Positions 1 through 7,709 of a stretch of 47,515 nt of DNA are shown here, one piece after another. Origin of the DNA: Ruminiclostridium sp. (GTDB lineage Bacteria > Bacillota > Clostridia > Oscillospirales > Ruminococcaceae). Each line of letters opens with the position of its first letter. Within the stretch, counting starts at the first letter, position 1. The notes under the pieces are model-generated. The model was not told the origin of the DNA and made no database searches. It saw nothing but the letters and a program-made list of their open reading frames with translations. The stretch is from NCBI GenBank assembly GCA_017941355.1, contig JAGAWN010000256.1:1-47515 (forward strand), in the 5' to 3' direction. Made by a program: the position numbers and the translations under genes.

Positions 1-2
1 AG

Positions 3-35
3 CTCTATTCCTGGAACGAAGAGGAAGACAAGTAA
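3..35 (+). CDS. 3' end of an upstream gene (partial)
   Basis: The window opens inside what looks like the last ten codons of a gene in frame 3, with an acidic tail ending in Asp-Lys before a TAA stop. A hairpin follows about 40 bases later. The fragment is too short to identify; coding status is inferred from its position and the downstream terminator-like hairpin. Confidence 0.35.
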   Translation, partial: LYSWNEEEDK

Positions 36-77
36 GCTTCACCCGTATCATTAAAAAACAAAACTTGAGATTTTCTT

Positions 78-108
78 GCGGCAGCAGACTGTTTGTCTGC
101 CGCCTGTT
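78..108 (+). terminator. terminator-like hairpin before comF
   Basis: GCGGCA (78-83) pairs with TGCCGC (98-103), with an inner GAC/GTC extension across a small bulge, and TGTTTT follows. It probably ends the preceding transcript. It also lies immediately before the comF start, so comF may depend on read-through. Confidence 0.5.
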
Positions 109-117
109 TTATAAGCT

Positions 118-804
118 ATGGCGATTGACAGACCAAAACTGCATAGATTCTATCGTTATATGATCGACTGGCTGTATCCGAATGTGTGTCCGTGCTGCGG
201 TAAATATATAGATCATGACGCGGATTTCTGCAACGACTGCAAAAACAATATCACGCCTTACACCGGGGATTCGGTTCCTCGCGGTCTTGACGGATTTGCC
301 GCATACTGTGAATACGATCACAACATAGATGACGCGATACTGCATTTCAAGAAAGATCCGGACGGGAACAGCTACTACGCATTCGCCTGCGGGATCGCGG
401 AAGCTTTGCGCAAAAACGGTATTATACCGGATATAGACATGATCGTGCCGATACCCATAACAAAGGCGAAAATGAAAAGCCGTGGATATAACCAGACAGA
501 GCTGATCGCGAGAGAACTGCGTTTTCTTATTGACAAGCCCTATGAGAACCTGCTTTTGAAGATCAGGGACACAAAGGATCAGAAGAATATGCTCGGTAAA
601 GACAGGTCTGAAAACGTAAAAGATGTTTTCGCAGTTGATCCGCGGGTTTCTGATCTTACCGGAAAACGGCTGCTTGTGATAGACGATGTATGTACAACAG
701 GAAGTACGCTTTCCGAGGCGGCTAAAGTTCTGAAAACCGGCGGTGCGGCAAAGGTGTATGCTGCCGCATTTGCAAAAACCCCGTTCAGAAAGAGAGGACA
801 ATGA
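118..804 (+). CDS. comF: ComF family protein (phosphoribosyltransferase fold)
   Basis: A 228-residue ComF-type protein. The N-terminal zinc-binding segment has CPCCG near residue 25 and a second pair, CNDC, near residue 38. The C-terminal half is a PRTase type I fold whose PRPP-binding loop reads VIDDVCTTGST, and the family motif RGYNQ is present. ComFC homologues act at the cytoplasmic face of the DNA-uptake machinery in competent bacteria, but the gene is also widespread in species not known to be competent, so uptake is not proven here. No convincing Shine-Dalgarno precedes the ATG, which sits just after a hairpin. The stop overlaps the next start (ATGATG at 801), so the two genes are probably translationally coupled. 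Confidence 0.88.
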   Translation: MAIDRPKLHRFYRYMIDWLYPNVCPCCGKYIDHDADFCNDCKNNITPYTGDSVPRGLDGFAAYCEYDHNIDDAILHFKKDPDGNSYYAFACGIAEALRKNGIIPDIDMIVPIPITKAKMKSRGYNQTELIARELRFLIDKPYENLLLKIRDTKDQKNMLGKDRSENVKDVFAVDPRVSDLTGKRLLVIDDVCTTGSTLSEAAKVLKTGGAAKVYAAAFAKTPFRKRGQ

Positions 805-1616
805 TGTTTGGTGCATTGTACGGTGATGTCATCGGTTCCTATTACGAGGTACATTCTACCAAGGATCACGATTTTCTGTTTATGCGTGAAAGCACTTTTA
901 CCGATGACAGTGTTATGACTGCGGCTGTGTGCAGAACTATCATTGATGAACCTGCTGAGATAACAAGATCCGGGCTTAAAGAGCGTGCAAAGCAATACGC
1001 TGTGAATTACAAACAGTTTTACTCATACTATCCCCACGCGGGTTACGGAAAAATGTTCTCGGACTGGGCTTCCGAACGCGGTACGGTGCGCCGGCAAAAC
1101 AGTTTCGGCAACGGCGGAGCAATGCGCGCCTGTCCGATAGGATATGCGTACAATGATATGGAGCAGGTGCTTTTGCAGGCGAAAGCAAGCTGTCTTTATA
1201 CACATTCTCACCCGGAGGGGATAAAAGGCGCACAGGCTGTGGCTGCGGCAGTGCGTCTGGCACTTGACGGGGCAGGGAAGTCGGATATACGCAGCTTTAT
1301 TGCCGGGAAATTCGGGTATGATCTTTCAAATACGGTAAATGATCTGCGTCCGTTCGTGCGCTTTGACAGCAGCGCGCAAGGGAGTGTTCCGCTCGCTCTG
1401 ATAGCTTTTCTGGATTCGGAGGACTATGAAAGCGCGGTAAGGAACGCTGTTTCACTCGGCGGTGACGCAGATACTCTCGCTTGCATAGCGGGAGGCATTG
1501 CGGAAGCGTTTTATGGGGAGATACCGCCGCATATAAAGAAGTTCTGTGATATCAGGCTTGACTCCACTATAAGGCTCACTGTAAACGAGTTTGAAAAAAA
1601 CTTTAAAAAAATATGA
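801..1616 (+). CDS. ADP-ribosylglycohydrolase family protein
   Basis: A 271-residue DraG/ARH-like protein. The N-terminal GALYGDVIGS segment and FTDDSVMT near residue 32 match the family's metal-coordinating Asp cluster, and GGDADTLACIAGGIAEA near residue 220 is the second metal-binding signature. Members remove ADP-ribose from proteins or small molecules using a binuclear Mg centre; the substrate cannot be read from sequence. The start overlaps the comF stop, and two consecutive ATG codons (801 and 804) are both possible. Co-transcription with comF is likely. The adjacent gene pair recurs in gut Clostridia as far as I recall, but its biological link is unknown. Confidence 0.88.
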   Translation: MMFGALYGDVIGSYYEVHSTKDHDFLFMRESTFTDDSVMTAAVCRTIIDEPAEITRSGLKERAKQYAVNYKQFYSYYPHAGYGKMFSDWASERGTVRRQNSFGNGGAMRACPIGYAYNDMEQVLLQAKASCLYTHSHPEGIKGAQAVAAAVRLALDGAGKSDIRSFIAGKFGYDLSNTVNDLRPFVRFDSSAQGSVPLALIAFLDSEDYESAVRNAVSLGGDADTLACIAGGIAEAFYGEIPPHIKKFCDIRLDSTIRLTVNEFEKNFKKI

Positions 1617-1635
1617 AAAATTTTCAAAATACCTA

Positions 1636-1664
1636 TTGACAAGATAGGAAAAGTATGATATAAT
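1636..1664 (+). promoter_or_regulatory. consensus promoter for the metY leader
   Basis: TTGACA at 1636-1641 and TATAAT at 1659-1664 are separated by 17 bases. The inverted repeat CCTAT (1632-1636)/ATAGG (1644-1648) overlaps the -35 box and could be an operator for a repressor, possibly of the Rrf2/CymR type (inference). Predicted start of transcription is near 1671. Confidence 0.8.
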
Positions 1665-1704
1665 ACGCACATAACCTACTAAACAGATATAATTTGGAGG
1701 GAAT

Positions 1705-1767
1705 ATGCAGGATTTTGAAAAACTCGTAAGAGCCAACTTCCGGTTCGGACGAATGTGCCGATGTTGA
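1705..1767 (+). CDS. 20-residue leader peptide ending Met-Cys-Arg-Cys
   Basis: A short ORF with a strong Shine-Dalgarno (GGAGGG, 6 bases before the ATG) lies between the promoter and the sulfhydrylase gene. It is Arg- and Phe-rich in the middle and ends MCRC directly before TGA. The last codons, GATGTTGA at 1760-1767, are perfectly complementary to TCAACATC at 1801-1808. AATACA (1767-1772) could instead pair with TGTATT (1818-1823), and the two pairings exclude or knot each other. This arrangement resembles Cys-codon attenuators known in mycobacteria. Ribosome stalling at Cys codons under cysteine limitation would change the leader fold upstream of a sulfur-assimilation gene. The regulation is inference; the ORF and the complementarity are visible. 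Confidence 0.62.
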   Translation: MQDFEKLVRANFRFGRMCRC

Positions 1768-1843
1768 ATACACATACATTTACGCGAACACAAAACCATA
1801 TCAACATCAACAACATTTGTATTACTGAAAGGAAGTAACTATT

Positions 1844-3127
1844 ATGGCAAACTATAAATTTGAAACATTACAGCTCCACGTAGGACAGGAACAGCCCGAC
1901 CCCGCTTCTGACGCAAGAGCGGTCCCGATATACGCAACAACATCGTATGTGTTCAAGAACTCCGCTCATGCTGCGGCACGTTTCGGACTTGCCGATGCCG
2001 GCAACATTTACGGCAGACTTACCAACTCCACACAGGATGTGTTTGAGAAGAGAATTGCCGCTCTGGAAGGCGGCGTAGCAGGACTTGCTCTCGCTTCAGG
2101 TGCCGCTGCTATCACATATACCATTCAGGCTCTCGCTTATGCGGGTGAGCATATCGTAGCTCAGAAGACTATTTACGGCGGCTCGTACAATCTGCTTGCG
2201 CACACACTGCCGCAGTACGGTATAAAGACAACTTTCGTTGACGCGCATGACCTTGCAGAAGTCGAGGGTGCTATCCAGCCCAACACAAAGGCTATATACC
2301 TCGAAACTCTCGGCAACCCGAACAGCGATATCCCGGATATCGACGCAATTGCCGAAATAGCACACAAGCATGGTCTGCCGCTGGTCGTAGATAACACTTT
2401 CGGTACTCCGTATCTGTTCCGTCCTATCGAGCATGGTGCAGATATCGTAGTTCATTCGGCAACAAAGTTCATAGGCGGTCACGGAACCACTCTCGGCGGT
2501 GTGATCGTGGATTCCGGCAAATTCGACTGGAAGGCAAGCGGAAAGTATGCACCTATCGCCGCTCCGAATCCCAGCTACCACGGCATTTCTTTCGCGGACG
2601 CAGTTGGCCCCGCTGCATTTGTTACATACATAAGAGCAATACTGCTCCGTGATGAGGGCGCAACGATATCTCCGTTTGCGGCATTCCTGCTGTTACAGGG
2701 TACAGAGACACTTTCTCTGCGTCTCGAACGTCATGCGGAGAATACCAAGAAAGTCGTTGAATACCTTTCCAAGCACCCGCTTGTTGAGAAAGTCAATCAC
2801 CCGTCGCTTCCCGATCATCCCGACCATGCGCTATATCAGAAATACTTCCCGAACGGCGGCGCAAGCATCTTTACTTTCGATATCAAGGGCGGTCAGGCTG
2901 AGGCTCATAGGTTTATCGACAACCTTGAGATATTCTCTCTGCTCGCGAACGTCGCAGATGTTAAGTCCCTCGTTATTCACCCGGCAACTACAACTCACAG
3001 CCAGCTCACAGACGAAGAGCTTGCAGATCAGGGCATCAGGCAGAGTACTATTCGTCTTTCGATCGGTACAGAGCACATCGACGATATTATCGCAGACCTC
3101 GAAAAGGGTTTTGCAGCACTCAAATAA
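1844..3127 (+). CDS. metY: O-acetylhomoserine sulfhydrylase (Cys/Met metabolism PLP enzyme)
   Basis: A 427-residue cytoplasmic PLP enzyme of the Cys/Met-metabolism family. It combines O-acetylhomoserine with sulfide to give homocysteine, and some members also make cysteine from O-acetylserine. The N-terminal HVGQ and IYATTSYVF segments and the PLP-lysine motif SATKFIGGHGTT (Lys near residue 209) are typical, and GNPNSDIPD near residue 158 is the usual cofactor-binding loop. Length is standard for MetY rather than the shorter cystathionine synthases. SD is AAAGGAAG. It is transcribed from its own consensus promoter through a leader encoding a Cys-ending peptide, which fits control by sulfur-amino-acid supply. 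It ends at a perfect palindromic terminator shared with the converging gene. Confidence 0.92.
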   Translation: MANYKFETLQLHVGQEQPDPASDARAVPIYATTSYVFKNSAHAAARFGLADAGNIYGRLTNSTQDVFEKRIAALEGGVAGLALASGAAAITYTIQALAYAGEHIVAQKTIYGGSYNLLAHTLPQYGIKTTFVDAHDLAEVEGAIQPNTKAIYLETLGNPNSDIPDIDAIAEIAHKHGLPLVVDNTFGTPYLFRPIEHGADIVVHSATKFIGGHGTTLGGVIVDSGKFDWKASGKYAPIAAPNPSYHGISFADAVGPAAFVTYIRAILLRDEGATISPFAAFLLLQGTETLSLRLERHAENTKKVVEYLSKHPLVEKVNHPSLPDHPDHALYQKYFPNGGASIFTFDIKGGQAEAHRFIDNLEIFSLLANVADVKSLVIHPATTTHSQLTDEELADQGIRQSTIRLSIGTEHIDDIIADLEKGFAALK

Positions 3128-3164
3128 GAACTTACAACCATTGGAACTCCTTTTATTGCCATTG

Positions 3165-3201
3165 AATATCCCGCTTCCGAAATTCGGAAGCGGGATATTT
3201 G
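3165..3201. terminator. bidirectional terminator between converging genes
   Basis: A near-perfect palindrome with 17-base arms (3165-3181 and 3183-3199), based on CCCGCTTCCG/CGGAAGCGGG and with A/T-rich outer ends. It sits between the converging metY and the SUKH-like gene. Confidence 0.85.
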
Positions 3202-3205
3202 TCGG

Positions 3206-3754
3206 TTATGGAATAAGCATTGTTAGTTCCCGACAGCGTTCATAAGTGATGAATCCGCCGGTCTCATCGAGTGGTGACGATATGATCTCTTCAAGTACCG
3301 AAACTTGTTCGTCAGAGAGATATTCTCCGAACGCACTGCGGCAGCTGCGGATCATATCCCGTGCCTCGGACTCTGAAATATAGTCCTGAGCGTCAGATTC
3401 GTCCATATCCGCTTTTTCACTGTCAGTGCATAGCTCGGCGTACTCTCCTGCCGCGAACTCGATAATTCTTCGGAATAACGCGTCCGCCAGACTACGCGCG
3501 AACAGTGTTTTTACACCGGTATCGTGCTCGGCGAAATACACCATGTCACTGCTGTCCCATACAAACATATCTCCGCCGCCGTTTACCGCAAACACGGTCA
3601 TTCCTTCAAGGTCACATATATCCTGCCATCGCTTTTGGCGTTCACGCGCTTCCTGCTCTGAAATGAATTCCATTTCCGGCAGCCATATATAGTTTTTGCT
3701 TTTGGGTTTTATATATCCCGATCTGTAAAGACTACAGAATACTTCGTTGTTCAT
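3206..3754 (-). CDS. SUKH/SMI1-KNR4-like protein (putative)
   Basis: A 182-residue acidic protein with no signal peptide or TM segment. The middle part (WQDICDLEGMTVFAVNGGGDMFVWD, then a VYFAEHD strand and an FARSLADALFRRIIEFAAGEY helix) has the layout of SUKH-superfamily proteins, which are often immunity proteins to contact-dependent or secreted nuclease toxins. This is a fold-level impression, not a motif proof. SD GGAG lies before the ATG. The gene follows the DUF6678-like gene by only 9 bases on the same strand, so the pair shares the promoter at 4165-4193. No toxin gene is visible nearby, which leaves the immunity role open. Confidence 0.55.
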   Translation of the reverse strand: MNNEVFCSLYRSGYIKPKSKNYIWLPEMEFISEQEARERQKRWQDICDLEGMTVFAVNGGGDMFVWDSSDMVYFAEHDTGVKTLFARSLADALFRRIIEFAAGEYAELCTDSEKADMDESDAQDYISESEARDMIRSCRSAFGEYLSDEQVSVLEEIISSPLDETGGFITYERCRELTMLIP

Positions 3755-3763
3755 AGATTCTCC

Positions 3764-4144
3764 TTATCTGTAACCGTAAACAGTGAACACCGCTCCGTCA
3801 CGTTCATACGGGATATTGTACTTTTCAAGCAGCCCGGCAAGCCTGTCCGAAGCATCAACAGCCGATTCACCGCGTCTCTTGTACCGCGGCCGTATCTTTA
3901 TCCACTCGATGTCAGCGGTGCTGCCGAAGTAGTACCAGTCGCCAAACTCGTTTGAATCCGATAAGATCTCGTCTTCGATACGGCAGCTCTCACTGAGCAG
4001 CGACTTTATGACGTACTGAGGCGGGAAAGGCATTTCCTCCAGCATCGCGTAACGCAGCTCGTTCCATTTTGTGTTGTTCATACAGCTGTACAGACCGCGT
4101 TCGCGTTGGATCAAAAGAACTTTATCCTTCAAATTTACTGACAT
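3764..4144 (-). CDS. DUF6678-like protein
   Basis: A 126-residue protein. The segment MNNTKWNELRYAMLEEMPFPPQ near residue 22 and the later GDWYYFGSTADIEWIKI match what I recall of DUF6678 proteins, whose function is unknown. The ATG at 4144 is chosen because it has GGGAGG 5 bases upstream and lies just downstream of a consensus promoter; the longer reading frame would begin upstream of the predicted transcript start. It forms a two-gene unit with the SUKH-like gene. A possible immunity or small-molecule-binding role is speculation. Confidence 0.65.
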   Translation of the reverse strand: MSVNLKDKVLLIQRERGLYSCMNNTKWNELRYAMLEEMPFPPQYVIKSLLSESCRIEDEILSDSNEFGDWYYFGSTADIEWIKIRPRYKRRGESAVDASDRLAGLLEKYNIPYERDGAVFTVYGYR

Positions 4145-4164
4145 TTTACCGCCTCCCGCATTCA

Positions 4165-4193
4165 ATTCTATCATAACTGCCAATTTATGTCAA
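4165..4193 (-). promoter_or_regulatory. consensus promoter for the DUF6678-like/SUKH-like pair
   Basis: On the minus strand TTGACA (4188-4193) and TAGAAT (4165-4170) are 17 bases apart. It is back-to-back with the MATE promoter, whose -35 box begins 18 bases away. Confidence 0.75.
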
Positions 4194-4210
4194 GCGAATA
4201 AAAATATCTC

Positions 4211-4238
4211 TTGACAAACGTTAAAAACGTGATATAAT
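4211..4238 (+). promoter_or_regulatory. consensus promoter for the MATE gene
   Basis: TTGACA (4211-4216) and TATAAT (4233-4238) have a 16-base spacer. The spacer carries the inverted repeat ACGTT/AACGT, a possible operator. Confidence 0.75.
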
Positions 4239-4269
4239 ACATAACAGTTATTTCACGAAAGGCATTATT

Positions 4270-5616
4270 ATGAATACATATACCAGAACCATGACCGAGG
4301 GCAGCGAGTTCAGACGGATAATACTTTTCACGCTTCCGCTTTTGCTCGGAAACCTGTTTCAGCAGTTCTACAACATTGTAGATTCCGTAATTGTAGGACA
4401 GGTACTCGGCAAAAACGCCCTTGCTGCTGTAGGCGCTACCGGTTCCATAACATACCTGTGCTACACGCTTTGCATAGGTATCTCACTCGGCACCGGGATA
4501 TTGATTGCCCAGCATTTCGGGGCAGGCAACAGCGATCAGGTCAAACGTCTTATTGCTAACTCGGCTTATGTCGTCGCGGTATTCGGTATCATTCTGACAG
4601 CATTGTCGGTAACATTTGCTCCGGATCTGCTCAGGCTTCTGGAAACACCGGACACCATTTTTGACGAGGCAGTGGGTTATATGCGGATCGCCTGCGCCGG
4701 TACAGTCGCGGTCGCCGCATACAACTGGATAAACGCGGTAATGCGCTCACTCGGAAATTCCTCCATACCGCTGATATTCCTTATCGTAGCAAGTGTTATC
4801 AACGTCGGACTTGACCTGCTGTTTGTTCTCGGTTTCGGAATGGGAGTCGGAGGTGCGGCACTTGCAACGATCATAGCGCAGGGTGTTTCGGCACTCGGCT
4901 GTATCGTCTTTGCTTTTCTTAAATTTCCGCAGTTCAGAATGAACCGTTCACATGCTTGTCCCGACGGCAAAGTGATGAAAAACTGCATTTCTAAGGGAGT
5001 TCCGATAGCGCTGCAGAACGCGTTTATCTCGATATCTATGATATACCTGCAAAGGACAGCCAACACTTTCGGTGATACGGTCATTGCGACATATACCGCA
5101 ACAATGCGTGTTGAGCAGCTTATCCAGCAGCCGTTCATTTCGCTCAGCACAGCAGTTTCTACTTTCACCGGTCAGAACCTCGGCGCGGGAATGCTTGACC
5201 GATGTATCCGCGGTTATCGGAAATCCATGATAGCAATGGCGGGATTTTCGGTATTCATGCTCGGAGTGTTCATGCTTTGCAGCGGTGCAATTGTGGGATT
5301 TTTCGTAAGTGACCCCGATGTTATAGCAATAGGCGATACTGCGCTCAAACTCTCGTCATGCTTCTACCTGTTTCTCGGGACGATCCATGTTACGCGAGGC
5401 TTGCTGAACGGTGCGGGCGATGTAGGCTACGCTATGGTCAACGGCTTTGTGGAAGTCATAGGACGTATCGGATTTGCCACGGTGCTTGCGGGCATCCCGG
5501 AGATAGGCTGCTGGGCAGTATGGGCGACCTCCGGACTTACATGGTTTATAACAGGTGTTATGAGCGTTATCCGTTATAAAGGCGGACGCTGGAAAACGCA
5601 CGGTATCAGAAATTGA
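4270..5616 (+). CDS. MATE family efflux transporter
   Basis: A 448-residue polytopic membrane protein with about 12 hydrophobic helices and the two-fold repeated MATE arrangement. The N-terminal segment LPLLLGNLFQQFYNIVDSVIVGQ with VLGKNALAAVGATG is the classic start of the family's first helix pair. Members exchange cations or drugs for Na+ or H+ across the cytoplasmic membrane; the substrate is not predictable. SD is GAAAGG. It is monocistronic: it has its own promoter, with an inverted repeat in the spacer, and a strong terminator directly after the stop. Confidence 0.92.
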   Translation: MNTYTRTMTEGSEFRRIILFTLPLLLGNLFQQFYNIVDSVIVGQVLGKNALAAVGATGSITYLCYTLCIGISLGTGILIAQHFGAGNSDQVKRLIANSAYVVAVFGIILTALSVTFAPDLLRLLETPDTIFDEAVGYMRIACAGTVAVAAYNWINAVMRSLGNSSIPLIFLIVASVINVGLDLLFVLGFGMGVGGAALATIIAQGVSALGCIVFAFLKFPQFRMNRSHACPDGKVMKNCISKGVPIALQNAFISISMIYLQRTANTFGDTVIATYTATMRVEQLIQQPFISLSTAVSTFTGQNLGAGMLDRCIRGYRKSMIAMAGFSVFMLGVFMLCSGAIVGFFVSDPDVIAIGDTALKLSSCFYLFLGTIHVTRGLLNGAGDVGYAMVNGFVEVIGRIGFATVLAGIPEIGCWAVWATSGLTWFITGVMSVIRYKGGRWKTHGIRN

Positions 5617-5622
5617 ATCAGG

Positions 5623-5660
5623 CTTTCCCGGATATCGGTTTCCGGGAAAGTTCTTTTTTA
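5623..5660 (+). terminator. terminator after the MATE gene
   Basis: CTTTCCCGGA (5623-5632) pairs with TCCGGGAAAG (5641-5650), followed by TTCTTTTTT. Confidence 0.9.
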
Positions 5661-5690
5661 TGATTAAACCAAATTTTTTCCAAAAACCTC

Positions 5691-5719
5691 TTTATTTTGT
5701 CCGGCATTTGTGATATAAT
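5691..5719 (+). promoter_or_regulatory. extended -10 promoter for the phoH operon
   Basis: TGATATAAT is an extended -10 (TATAAT at 5714-5719). The -35 position holds TTTATT, a weak match. The expected transcript start near 5726 rules out the in-frame ATG at 5725 as the translation start of phoH. Confidence 0.65.
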
Positions 5720-5757
5720 ACAAAATGTATGACTATATCCGTGAAAGGAAAGGATCA

Positions 5758-6717
5758 ATGACAGAGCTTACTGTACAGGTAGATGATCTCGAAAAGCTTC
5801 ACGCGCTTTTCGGAGACTTTGATTCCAACATCAGCATAATCCAGAAAGAGTACGGCGTTTCGGTTTTCAGCCGGGACGGAGTTGTGAAGATCGTAGGTCA
5901 GGAAGATAAAGCCGCAGGTGCTTTGAAAGCAGTCGAAGGTCTGCTTGATCTGATAGAGCGCGGCGAAACCATAAACGATATGAGCGTGCGTTACGTCATA
6001 GGATTGGTGAATGACGGCGCGGAAGAACAGGTCACTGAGATCGGCGGTGACACTGTATGTGTGACATTTACCGGAAAACCGGTAAAAGCCAAGACCTTGG
6101 GTCAGAAGAAATATATAGACTGCATAAAGAAAAACACTATCGTATTCGGTGTGGGCCCCGCAGGTACCGGCAAGACATACCTCGCGGTCGCAATGGCAGT
6201 AAAGGCTTTCAAGGCGCATGAGATCAACCGCATCATACTTACGCGTCCCGCTGTGGAAGCAGGAGAAAAGCTCGGATTTCTGCCGGGTGATCTTCAGAAC
6301 AAGGTCGATCCGTATCTGCGCCCGCTGTATGATGCGCTTTTCGATATGATGGGAGCCGAAAGTTATCAGCGCAACCTCGAAAAGAACTGCATTGAAGTCG
6401 CACCGCTGGCGTATATGCGCGGAAGAACGCTCGATGACAGCTTTATAATACTCGATGAGGCTCAGAACACGACTCCGGAGCAGATGAAGATGTTCTTAAC
6501 ACGTCTTGGCTTCAACAGCAAAATGGTGATAACCGGAGATGTAACGCAGATAGATCTTCCGGACAACAAGCGTTCCGGATTGGTGGAAGCTGTAAAGATA
6601 CTCAAAAACATAGATGATATTGCAATTACGCGCTTTTCGGAAAAGGACGTTGTCCGCCACAAACTGGTGCAGGACATAGTAAAGGCTTACGAAAAGTTCA
6701 GCGAAAGACATTCATAA
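5758..6717 (+). CDS. phoH: PhoH family ATPase
   Basis: A 319-residue cytoplasmic P-loop protein. An N-terminal KH-like region (about 1-100) precedes the PhoH ATPase domain with Walker A GPAGTGKTY near residue 139 and Walker B FIILDEAQN near residue 240. PhoH proteins are linked to RNA metabolism and phosphate stress but their activity is poorly defined. The ATG at 5758 is preferred because the upstream in-frame ATG coincides with the predicted transcript start. It heads a run with ybeY, dgkA, era and recO, the same neighbours as in Bacillus, consistent with a ribosome/RNA-maturation operon. The spacing to ybeY is 12 bases. Confidence 0.92.
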   Translation: MTELTVQVDDLEKLHALFGDFDSNISIIQKEYGVSVFSRDGVVKIVGQEDKAAGALKAVEGLLDLIERGETINDMSVRYVIGLVNDGAEEQVTEIGGDTVCVTFTGKPVKAKTLGQKKYIDCIKKNTIVFGVGPAGTGKTYLAVAMAVKAFKAHEINRIILTRPAVEAGEKLGFLPGDLQNKVDPYLRPLYDALFDMMGAESYQRNLEKNCIEVAPLAYMRGRTLDDSFIILDEAQNTTPEQMKMFLTRLGFNSKMVITGDVTQIDLPDNKRSGLVEAVKILKNIDDIAITRFSEKDVVRHKLVQDIVKAYEKFSERHS

Positions 6718-6729
6718 GGAGGAGAAGAA

Positions 6730-7209
6730 ATGATAACAGTCAGAGTATTCGGAACGAACAGGCAGAGGATCGTTCCTGTAACAAAAGAATTAAGAACATT
6801 GGTGAAGCGCAGTGTAAGCGAAACGCTGTATGAAGAGGGTTACAAAGGGGATTTCGAGGTTTCCGTGACATTTACCGACAATGCGGGGATCCGCGAGATA
6901 AACAAGGAATACCGGGATATCGACAGGGAAACGGACGTGCTTTCGTTCCCTATGACGGGTGAGGGAGAGGAGTTTACCGTAAATCCCGAAACAGATTGCT
7001 ATATGCTCGGCGATATTGTCATATCGCTGGAAAAAGCACTTGCACAGGCTGAAGAATACGGTCACAGCTTCAGACGAGAGGTGGCATTCCTCACCGTTCA
7101 CTCTATGCTGCATCTTCTCGGCTATGACCACGAGCGCAGCGAAGAGGAAGAGCGCGAAATGTTCGGAAAGCAGGACATAGTGCTTGAAGCAATGGGACTC
7201 GACAGATGA
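6730..7209 (+). CDS. ybeY: endoribonuclease YbeY (16S rRNA maturation)
   Basis: A 159-residue metalloprotein. The zinc site H-S-M-L-H-L-L-G-Y-D-H-E (three His near residues 125-135) is intact. EYRDIDRETDVLSFPM and the GDIVIS strand are also diagnostic. YbeY acts in 16S rRNA 3'-end processing and late ribosome quality control with Era, which is encoded two genes downstream. SD AAGGAGGAG lies 6 bases before the ATG. The end overlaps dgkA by 4 bases (ATGA). Confidence 0.95.
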   Translation: MITVRVFGTNRQRIVPVTKELRTLVKRSVSETLYEEGYKGDFEVSVTFTDNAGIREINKEYRDIDRETDVLSFPMTGEGEEFTVNPETDCYMLGDIVISLEKALAQAEEYGHSFRREVAFLTVHSMLHLLGYDHERSEEEEREMFGKQDIVLEAMGLDR

Positions 7210-7709
7210 GAAACAAGCTTTCGGGACTGCTTAAAAGCTTTTACTGCGCTGGACGCGGCATAGCTTTCTGTCTGCGGCATGAACGGCATTTCAGGATACA
7301 TCTCTGTGCGACGGTGTATGTGATGTATTTTTCATCGTTCTATGACCTTTCGCGCGGGGATTACGCTGTACTTGTGCTGACCTGCGCATCTGTGATAGCC
7401 GCCGAGATCTTCAATACCTCGATAGAAGTGGTAATAGACAAGGTTTCACCGAGGTTCAATGTTTTTGCTATGATAGGCAAGGATCTTGCAGCGGGAGCGG
7501 TTCTGGTGGCAGCAGTAGGAGCAGTCGCAGTCGGAGTGTTCATATTTTGGAATATTGCGAAATTCGTGTATATCTTTGAATATTTCACGGCGGAATGGTA
7601 CAGGATCCCGCTGCTGCTCGCAAGCGCGGCTCTCGCAGTATGGTTCATAATGAGCGCAAAACCCCGGAAGACAGGAAATAAACGAAGCAAAGGAAATGAT
7701 GCGGAATGA
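7206..7709 (+). CDS. dgkA: diacylglycerol/undecaprenol kinase family membrane protein
   Basis: A 167-residue integral membrane protein. RGIAFCLRHERHFRIH followed by EIFNTSIEVVIDKVSP is the DgkA signature, with the Glu residues that bind Mg-ATP. Gram-positive homologues phosphorylate undecaprenol for the cell-wall lipid carrier. After the usual three helices the protein carries an extra hydrophobic segment (RIPLLLASAALAVWFIM) and a Lys/Arg-rich tail, making it longer than the usual ~120-130 residues. It overlaps ybeY and era by 4 bases at both ends, so translation is coupled. Confidence 0.9.
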   Translation: MRNKLSGLLKSFYCAGRGIAFCLRHERHFRIHLCATVYVMYFSSFYDLSRGDYAVLVLTCASVIAAEIFNTSIEVVIDKVSPRFNVFAMIGKDLAAGAVLVAAVGAVAVGVFIFWNIAKFVYIFEYFTAEWYRIPLLLASAALAVWFIMSAKPRKTGNKRSKGNDAE

